A stretch of 6,047 bases of DNA from Methanolinea sp. (GTDB taxonomy: Archaea; Halobacteriota; Methanomicrobia; Methanomicrobiales; Methanospirillaceae). Under the pieces are notes generated by a model. The model was given only the letters and a program-made list of their open reading frames with translations, did no database searches and was not told the DNA's origin. This document shows, piece by piece, positions 4,914 through 6,047 of the stretch. How positions within the stretch are numbered: position 1 is the first letter of the stretch; each line of letters begins with the position of its first letter. Position numbers and translations under genes: made by a program. The stretch covers positions 1-6,047 of the forward strand of contig DUGV01000038.1 of the NCBI GenBank assembly GCA_013331225.1, written 5' to 3'.

Positions 4914-6047
4914 TAGGGCGCAGGGAGCGGGCGCCATTAATTATTCCTGGAAAGATCTCCTGTTTTTTTTCCCGCTTTTCAGACCTTACCTCGGTATGAT
5001 TGCGGTCATTCTTGTTTTTACCGCACTTCGCTCATTCTGCATGGCATTCATCCCGTATTCATCAAAAATCCTTATTGATTCGGTGTTCGGTAACAACCCC
5101 GTTCAGGTCCCGGCCTCTCCTGGCGGCTTGGTGAGCCAGCCTGTGCACCAGGTCATCACATTCATGGGGAGTTCACTTTTCTCATTTATTGTAGTCGTTA
5201 TTGTTGTAGGACTGGTTATTGGCGTCCTTGATATCATCCGCACGTATCTTACTATCCGGGTAAGGGAGGGTTTCATTGTATCACTCCGGACCTCCCTTTA
5301 CACCCACGTACTATTTGTTCCCATCCGGTTCTTCCGGTCTAAAAAGACCGGGTCAATCATCTCCCGGATATCATCAGATACCGCATATCTCCAGGGCTTG
5401 GTAATCACGCAATTTCCACAGATCACCTCGTCGATGTTTACCCTCCTCTTCACCATAGGCGCGATGATCTTTATCTCACCATACCTTACACTCGTGTTTC
5501 TAGGGGTTTTTCCGATAATGGCGGTTATCAACTACATCATCTCGGGAAAGATCCGCCAGCTGACTTACATGGAACTCGAGAGACTATCCGAAATTTTTGC
5601 CAGGATGGGTGAAGCAATTGCGGGAATAGAGACAGTGAAGACCCACGGGGCAGAGCAAAGAGAAGCGGAAGAGATCGCAACCCAGGTCCGTGACCTGGGA
5701 GATACCAGGATCGGCAACAGCCTCATCAGCGCTCTCGCAGACAAGAGCCGTGCCCTGGTTGCAGGTGCAGCCTTCCTTATCATCCTCTGGATGGGTGGCA
5801 ATCAGGTATTGAGCGGCATCATGTCTCTTGGGGATTTCGTGGCATTCATCGCCTTTCTTCCCATCGTCAGTGCTGCATTACAATCCCTCCTTTCTTTCCC
5901 CCTTCAGATGCAGGGAAGCATCGCTGCTGCGGGAAGAATAAAAGACCTCTTCTCGATCCTGAAGGAATACGACCCCTCCGACCATTCCGAGAAACCGAAG
6001 ACCGCTATCAGGGGAGAGGTTATTTTTGAAAACGTCTTTTTCTCCTA
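4861..6047 (+). CDS. ABC exporter, fused membrane and ATPase domains, 3' truncated by window edge
   Basis: The visible 395 residues form the type IV (exporter-type) transmembrane domain and linker of an ABC half-transporter. Helices are predicted near 44-66, 106-128, 190-208, 210-228, 298-316 and 322-348. A 25-30 residue Pro/Gly-rich outer loop (79-104) separates helices 1 and 2. KKTGSIISRISSDTAYLQG (161-179) is the usual cytoplasmic coupling segment. EAIAGIETVKTHGAEQREAEE (251-271) is the standard helix 4-5 stretch. The ATPase domain begins at IRGEVIFENVFFS (383-395), and the incomplete last codon TA suggests the A-loop tyrosine. Walker A and later motifs lie outside. An in-frame TGA at 4855-4857 forces the start downstream. 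TTG 4861, six bases after AGGA, is preferred over ATG 4891, which lacks a site. The substrate (lipid, peptide or drug) cannot be told. Confidence 0.88.
   Translation, partial: MNRIKRFVQTMITRFIPDRAQGAGAINYSWKDLLFFFPLFRPYLGMIAVILVFTALRSFCMAFIPYSSKILIDSVFGNNPVQVPASPGGLVSQPVHQVITFMGSSLFSFIVVVIVVGLVIGVLDIIRTYLTIRVREGFIVSLRTSLYTHVLFVPIRFFRSKKTGSIISRISSDTAYLQGLVITQFPQITSSMFTLLFTIGAMIFISPYLTLVFLGVFPIMAVINYIISGKIRQLTYMELERLSEIFARMGEAIAGIETVKTHGAEQREAEEIATQVRDLGDTRIGNSLISALADKSRALVAGAAFLIILWMGGNQVLSGIMSLGDFVAFIAFLPIVSAALQSLLSFPLQMQGSIAAAGRIKDLFSILKEYDPSDHSEKPKTAIRGEVIFENVFFS

Overview
The window looks like a piece of a euryarchaeal genome, most likely a methanogen of the Methanomicrobiales type (inference). 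The reasons are a FilR1-like regulator C-terminus, a family 4 iron-sulfur uracil-DNA glycosylase, a lipoprotein with a Thr/Ala/Pro-rich linker, a NapH-like polyferredoxin membrane protein, TATA-box promoters, oligo-T terminators and GGTG/AGGA-type ribosome binding sites. No tRNA, rRNA, CRISPR array or insertion sequence was seen.

Layout. Bases 1-130 hold the C-terminal end of a plus-strand FilR1-type transcriptional regulator. It converges on a minus-strand LysE/RhtB-family exporter (169-816). A 227-base divergent intergenic region separates the exporter from a plus-strand family 4 uracil-DNA glycosylase (1044-1655). Next come four minus-strand genes, each separated by about 100-150 bases and apparently transcribed singly: an unassigned lipoprotein (1740-2414), a MarC-family membrane protein (2525-3148), a small four-helix membrane protein (3251-3628) and a NapH-like 4Fe-4S membrane protein (3780-4574). 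A regulatory-looking, AT-rich region follows (4575-4860). The right end holds a plus-strand ABC exporter (4861-6047, cut by the window edge), preceded by an overlapping 31-codon reading frame with a strong ribosome binding site.

The genes do not form one pathway. Most are membrane or envelope functions (export, electron transfer, surface lipoprotein) plus one DNA repair enzyme. The most notable observation is an in-frame TAG codon at 4212-4214 inside the NapH-like gene. The same frame continues for 143 more codons with every expected cysteine intact. None of the seven complete gene ends in the window uses TAG. This could be a recent nonsense mutation, a sequencing error, or a decoded UAG (readthrough or pyrrolysine). 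The second notable item is the leader of the ABC exporter, with its short overlapping reading frame.
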